DNA from: JBFLVU01 sp964589625
GTDB lineage: Bacteria > Acidobacteriota > UBA4820 > DSQY01
DNA length: 18,006 nt
Reading direction: 5' to 3'
Assembly (NCBI GenBank): GCA_964589625.1
Contig: CAZPSH010000042.1
Location: forward strand, 1-18,006
A model generated the notes under the pieces. It saw only the letters and a list, made by a program, of their open reading frames with translations. It was not told the origin of the DNA and did not search any database. Shown piece by piece: positions 14,225 to 18,006 of the stretch (position 1 is the stretch's first letter; each line of letters opens with the position of its first letter). Made by a program: the position numbers and the translations under genes.

Positions 14225-14244
14225 AGCGGTAGACTTCGGCAAAC

Positions 14245-16989
14245 CTACTTCTTGCTCCTTTTCTTTTTTCCCTTGTGCCCGCTTTTTATGGCGCGACGCT
14301 TCTTGATTGCCTTCGCCTTTCGAGCCTTCTGTTTGGCCATAGTTTTGAAATAATCTTTATCTAGCTTTTCTGCACGCTTAGCCTTTGCCTCCGCTTCCTT
14401 TCTTAGCTCCGCTTCCCGAAGGACCTTTTCCTCTAGTGCTTTCAAGATGGCTGCGTCTACCTCACCAGCGATGCTGGGCAGGGAAAGCAGGTCAATATCC
14501 TGGAAGGCATGCTCTGGGTCAGACGTGAAAACCTCCCGGAGAATCTCTTTGTGGTTGACGATGTGCTCGTCCAGGCGATCCCTTGATGCCTCAATGGTGT
14601 TATGAAACAACAGTTGCATGGAATGACGAGGCACTACGTCGAAGCGTGATAGAGCCAGTTCCCAAAGGAGTTGGTCGTAAATCGCCTCAGCATCCTCAGG
14701 GTCAACAGGCAATGTGAGCATCAACAACTCAAAGAGAGATTCTGGCGCGAGGCACAGGTGCTGACTTTGCCCGGGAAGCCCATCTACAACACGGGAGTGG
14801 CTAAGGAAGAACCCCTCGCCATGCCCTCTCGGCGGAAAGCTAAGCTTCTGACGGCGAATGTTGCTGACCATCACAGCCACTTCCGCCTCAGCCTGGATCT
14901 GTCTATCCCGCGTGAATGTCCTGTTTTTTTCGCGTCGCTCCTTTATCTGGGTTTTGGCTGTTTCTTGCTCATGCCACATTTCCTCCTTAAAGCCTTGAAG
15001 ATCAGAAATCGACTGTACAATGATGCCGCGTAACTCCAAGGACCGAGCCACCCCTTCGGCTGAAGGTTTGCCTCCTTCTGCTGACACCACGTCATCAAAG
15101 TACTTCTGGAATGGAACGTCTGGGCCATATTGAGGATGGTTGAGATAGCCCACCAGGAACCCGTTCGACCGATAACCACGCGCCCCTCTCGCTGCATCCA
15201 GGACGTCTCCCGAGGGAGCACCACATTTGTTCAGGAGTTTCCAGGCCCATAGAGCGTGTTCCACAAGTTCATCAAGCAAGAGCCGAGTAGTCAATAGGGA
15301 ACAGCCTGCTTCGCTTACAAGTTGCTGAAGACGAACCGCATAGTTGAATCCGGCCGATCCTTTTGCCAATAGGGGGATCAAGAAACTGGAGTCGGCGATG
15401 AGAATCGAGGATCGCAGAATATCTCTTCGAACGATCAGCCCCTCTGGGTCTCTGGCTAGGACATGCTTTCCGAAGAAGGCCTGCGTAAGAATGCCGAGGT
15501 ACTGTTTTTCCTCGTCCCTGGGTTCACTGAGAACATCGCGAACGAGGTCAATGACCGCAAAGGCATCCTCTCTGTCAACACAGTAGGGTAGAAATTGTTG
15601 GAGACCTCGCAGTAGCGCGACGGTTCTAGCGCGGACAGTCGGAGTGTCGCTGCCGGCGACCAGATTCTGTGCTACACCAAGCCCGCGAGTTCTACATGCG
15701 CTTTTGAAAAAGTCAGTGACGAGCTTAACTCGCCGCAAGTGACTCGTCTCGTCCTCGCCCGAACGTTGAACGCGGGCCCGATTGAGAATGCTGGCCCAGA
15801 ACTTGTCTGAGAGCAGCTCTGCTTGGGCTCGGCCTTTCTTGCAATAGTCTTCCCCCTGGGTTGTAATAGTGGCATTCTCGCCTTCTAGTGACACGAGCCC
15901 ACGGTCCTGCAATTGCGAAAGGATGGCCCTAAGTTGATCCGTGGTTACTTGGGGCTCTGCCGCAGCGATGGAGCCGATACTCCGAACTCCAGCTGTGCAC
16001 AGAATCGTTAACACCCTAGACTGAAGAAGATGCGCACGGGTTGAGCTCTCAGCGGTCAAGATCCTCCCCGCCAGCAACCTGTTGTGAGTGATGAGAGAAG
16101 TTACTTGGGGATCATATTCTGGTTTAGTACCGTACATCTCCTTCCCTAGCTGGATATCTCTGCCCAGAAGGAAAGCCCCGTAACCGTGGAGCAAAGGAAG
16201 AAGCCCGGAATGGTCCGAGCCAACCGCTTTATAGGGTATTACTTCTACATGGTATGTCTTTCGATATTCCTCTCTCTTCTCGGGGCTACAGTTCGCCAAG
16301 AACGCATACGCCGGTTTGACAGGGCTGGTGAGCCGCGCGATTTTTTCAAAGAGTGCAAGAAGATCGTGGTCGCGAAACCCGAACCCAAAAAAGACAAGAG
16401 TCTTCATGCGCGCGACTGCTTCAAGCGCATGCAATGTAAGCGAGCCAGCGCCATATACCTCAGCGTAATCGGAGCTTGATAGAACAAGGCGGGTATTCTT
16501 GTCGCCAAGCAATGCCCCACCATGCGGATGCCAAACGACTCCCTCCGTGTCACCAGTAATTTTCGCGTTTTCAGTGGACGAATTCCCTACAGACACCCAT
16601 CCCCCATAATCGCGCAATTTTTTTTCAATCAAGTGGTCGTAGTTGAGGGTAACATAAGCAGCAAAGGGCCAACGGGCGATTTCCGACAAAAGGGAGTCAC
16701 TTTCGCGATCTTCGCCACAGATGTCTGACACAATGCGATCAACATTGTGGCCTCCGAAAGCGACCTTAAGAATGTCGAACGCTTCGGGGTACTGTCCCTG
16801 TTTAAGACATGAATGAAACAGCTGAAGCCGTTCAGGGAGTAAAGCTCCATGATCATCGGTCGCCTTCTCGAGGGTATCTCTTACAAGTTGTTCCCAGGAC
16901 GGCACACCACATCCAACGGAACATCCAGAACCCAGGAACGCCCATGCTCGTCCTGAATTGACCAGATCGATGAGAGTGCTATCCAGCAT
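14245..16989 (-). CDS. SIR2-winged helix-PIN-like multidomain protein, probable defence effector
   Basis: A 914-residue cytoplasmic protein. Residues about 1-275 are SIR2-like: FLGSGCSVGCGVPSW (18-32), VTLNYDHLI (113-121), HPHG (154-157, candidate catalytic His) and FGFGFRDHDL (201-210). Residues about 330-386 look like a winged helix (TTDQLRAILSQLQDRGLVSL). Residues about 527-750 resemble a PIN-like nuclease: ILIADSSFLIPLL (D533), TTRLLLDELVEHA (E574), an acidic EAEVAV helix (701-706), then FFLSHSRVVDGL. After 850 a charged helical stretch leads to a tail in which 18 of the last 34 residues are Lys or Arg. NAD+ consumption plus RNA cleavage would fit an abortive-infection effector, but both are inferred. 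ATG 16989 lacks a clear ribosome site. The gene is convergent to trb and has lower GC, consistent with separate acquisition. I know no named system with this exact layout. Confidence 0.7.
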   Translation of the reverse strand: MLDSTLIDLVNSGRAWAFLGSGCSVGCGVPSWEQLVRDTLEKATDDHGALLPERLQLFHSCLKQGQYPEAFDILKVAFGGHNVDRIVSDICGEDRESDSLLSEIARWPFAAYVTLNYDHLIEKKLRDYGGWVSVGNSSTENAKITGDTEGVVWHPHGGALLGDKNTRLVLSSSDYAEVYGAGSLTLHALEAVARMKTLVFFGFGFRDHDLLALFEKIARLTSPVKPAYAFLANCSPEKREEYRKTYHVEVIPYKAVGSDHSGLLPLLHGYGAFLLGRDIQLGKEMYGTKPEYDPQVTSLITHNRLLAGRILTAESSTRAHLLQSRVLTILCTAGVRSIGSIAAAEPQVTTDQLRAILSQLQDRGLVSLEGENATITTQGEDYCKKGRAQAELLSDKFWASILNRARVQRSGEDETSHLRRVKLVTDFFKSACRTRGLGVAQNLVAGSDTPTVRARTVALLRGLQQFLPYCVDREDAFAVIDLVRDVLSEPRDEEKQYLGILTQAFFGKHVLARDPEGLIVRRDILRSSILIADSSFLIPLLAKGSAGFNYAVRLQQLVSEAGCSLLTTRLLLDELVEHALWAWKLLNKCGAPSGDVLDAARGARGYRSNGFLVGYLNHPQYGPDVPFQKYFDDVVSAEGGKPSAEGVARSLELRGIIVQSISDLQGFKEEMWHEQETAKTQIKERREKNRTFTRDRQIQAEAEVAVMVSNIRRQKLSFPPRGHGEGFFLSHSRVVDGLPGQSQHLCLAPESLFELLMLTLPVDPEDAEAIYDQLLWELALSRFDVVPRHSMQLLFHNTIEASRDRLDEHIVNHKEILREVFTSDPEHAFQDIDLLSLPSIAGEVDAAILKALEEKVLREAELRKEAEAKAKRAEKLDKDYFKTMAKQKARKAKAIKKRRAIKSGHKGKKKRSKK

Positions 16990-17290
16990 AGTGGGCTACG
17001 GGAGCGTCCGCCACCGCCTCCATTCCAAGAGCGGCTCATGAGACTCTATAATGCGCTCTTGTGACCGTCTCGTTTCTAAGGTTTCCCTGAATTCAACCTC
17101 CAAGCCCGAATCATACTACCATATGGCTAGGTAGCGGGCGGAGCTTTTCTACACCCCCCCCTCCCCCAAGCCACCTACGTCCGAGCATATTCAGTTGAGT
17201 GGATAGTGCTGGAAACCGGCCGGTAGTCAAAATGGGTCCCATTCAGGGCTACAGACGACTTAAGCCCACGGCCGCACTGTGGCCCTGGGC
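16990..17290. other. Intergenic region upstream of the SIR2-PIN gene
   Basis: No gene is seen. It should hold the promoter of the minus-strand SIR2-PIN gene. AAGAGCG (17027-17033) and CGCTCTT (17054-17060) form an inverted repeat around a TATAAT-like hexamer (17047-17052), a candidate operator, but no matching -35 is clear on either strand. CTACC/GGTAG arms occur near 17112-17130. AATGGG and CCCATT (17231-17243) form a 13-bp palindrome with a central T. From about 17150 the plus strand becomes C-rich. Confidence 0.35.
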
Positions 17291-17299
17291 GCCCGGACC

Positions 17300-17845
17300 T
17301 CTCGTTGCGCCCATCGGGCGCGGGAAGGGGTGCTCCCTTCCCCCGGCTATCGGCCGCCCCATCCTGCATCTGCCGTGGCCCAGGTGGGGCACCGGGGCTC
17401 GTCGCTCAGGAGCCCTGGCGCAGGCTAGGGTCCCCCTCTCCCTCCGGGTTCCCTCCCGGGTGGGCTCCGCCCTGGGTCCCCCCCGGGTCCGAGGCCGGGC
17501 CTGAGCCTGGCCTTCCGGCCGTCGCCCTTCGGGCGGGGGTGAACTGGGGTCTTCTGCGAGGTCCGCGCCAGCGCCCTCCGAGCTCTCCCTATCACGGCCC
17601 CCGCCGAACCATTCCCGCGGGCCCTGGACCCGAGACAGCCCATCCACGCCACCCCCTCCCTTCTTTTTCGCTCGCCTGGCCTCCATAACCCACGGTCCCG
17701 TCCTTCTGCTCCGGTAGACCTACGCCCCCGCGCTGCGCCGCGGGTCCCCCCCTGCCTTCCGCGCGGGCCCTTCGGGGCCCTTGGCCGCGACCTCCCCGAC
17801 TGCCCGGCGTCAGGCGAGCGAAAAAGCGCTCCCTCCCCAAGGAGG
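17300..17845 (+). ncRNA. C-rich, hairpin-dense noncoding region; possible structured RNA or long leader
   Basis: No coding frame here has plausible composition or a good start; the long frames are Pro/Arg/Gly-rich artefacts. Perfect or near-perfect hairpins follow one another. GCGCCC/GGGCGC is at 17307-17321 and GGGAAGGG/CCCTTCCC at 17322-17342. GCCCCA(T)CCTG pairs with CAGGTGGGGC across 17356-17390. Others are CGCCC-TTC-GGGCG near 17523-17535, CCCGCG/CGCGGG at 17727-17744, and GGGCCC-TTCG-GGGCCC at 17765-17780 with a UUCG tetraloop. The stretch ends directly at the ribosome site of the small gene at 17853. It could be a structured RNA, an unusually long structured leader, or an origin (oriV/oriT/single-strand origin). 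The strand is assigned from the downstream gene only. Confidence 0.35.
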
Positions 17846-17852
17846 CACGACG

Positions 17853-17984
17853 ATGGCGACAAAGCAGCGAATCCTGAGAGCTGACCGCAAGGCCCTGGAC
17901 TGTGACGAGTTCACCCTCTCCGGGCGCTCGTGCTGGATCACCGTGGACAACCTTGTAGAAAGACGCCCTAGATTGGCCTCTTGA
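17853..17984 (+). CDS. Small protein (43 residues), possibly the N-terminal part of a longer protein
   Basis: ATG 17853 has an excellent ribosome site, AAGGAGG at 17839-17845, seven bases before the start. The product begins MATKQRILRADRKALDC and contains a segment GRSCWITVDNLV that looks like a beta strand pair, then ends ERRPRLAS. It is not a recognised family. The break after DNLV from an ordered-looking segment to a basic tail suggests that the frame may have been cut off by a frameshift or junction, so the original protein could be longer. It lies just right of the hairpin-rich region, which may be its leader. Nothing about its function can be claimed. Confidence 0.5.
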   Translation: MATKQRILRADRKALDCDEFTLSGRSCWITVDNLVERRPRLAS

Positions 17985-18006
17985 GTGACACGAACCTTTA
18001 CGATCT

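Noticed and set aside
17041..17060. TATAAT at 17047 as a plus-strand promoter for the small gene or structured region
   Set aside because: No acceptable -35 lies 16-18 bp upstream, and it is about 800 bp from the gene. Kept only as part of a possible operator.
17199..17688. Proline- and arginine-rich open frames on both strands in the right noncoding region
   Set aside because: They lack ribosome sites, have no domain-like composition and overlap dense hairpins. They arise from the scarcity of stops in C-rich DNA.

Overview
The window looks like the left end of an integrated mobile element (an ICE-like element, or a plasmid-like element with ICE-style ends) in a GC-rich Gram-negative bacterium. 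Evidence for a Gram-negative host is a conjugative P-type (Trb) type IV secretion operon, a lipoprotein signal and outer-membrane channel subunits. The taxon cannot be read from the sequence; Acidobacteriota or a deltaproteobacterial lineage is only a guess. Bases 5-49 are the 3' half of a tRNA-Asn(GTT) with CCA, on the minus strand, without its 5' half. This is the usual footprint of tRNA-targeted integration, with the element lying to the right. No integrase, relaxase, coupling protein (VirD4/TraG) or VirB11/TrbB ATPase is visible here.

Layout. (1) 5-325: attachment-like tRNA fragment, short terminal repeats and a strong hairpin. (2) 326-2234, minus: an AbiEi-like regulator/antitoxin and an AbiEii-like nucleotidyltransferase, overlapping by 14 bp, behind a four-box symmetric operator. 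(3) 2414-3681, plus: a ParA ATPase gene with a clear sigma70-type promoter, then a small ribbon-helix-helix (RHH) protein whose low-complexity N-terminus is encoded by about sixteen perfectly phased 9-bp repeats. (4) 3737-4744, plus: a stand-alone SIR2-like protein. (5) 4830-14028, plus: an RHH regulator followed by trbC-D-E-J-lipoprotein-L-F-G-I and one unrecognised membrane-anchored protein, mostly with tiny gaps or overlaps. (6) 14035-14196: a possible stub of one more operon gene. (7) 14245-16989, minus: a 914-residue protein with an N-terminal SIR2-like domain, a probable winged helix, a PIN-like nuclease region and a Lys/Arg-rich tail, convergent to the trb operon. (8) 16990-17852: no convincing gene. 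Its right two thirds are C-rich on the plus strand and full of strong hairpins, ending in a well-placed Shine-Dalgarno for a 43-residue protein at 17853-17984.

How the parts fit. The trb genes would build a mating pore in the IncP order. The lipoprotein between trbJ and trbL sits where the entry-exclusion gene trbK sits. ParA plus the repeat-containing RHH protein is a plausible partition or stabilisation module, and the 9-bp repeats are a candidate centromere inside the gene. The AbiE-like pair would act as an addiction or abortive-infection module. The two SIR2 genes are visibly lower in GC than the trb genes and look like defence cargo at the two edges of the transfer operon. The SIR2-winged helix-PIN protein, the in-gene repeats and the structured region on the right are the least explained parts.
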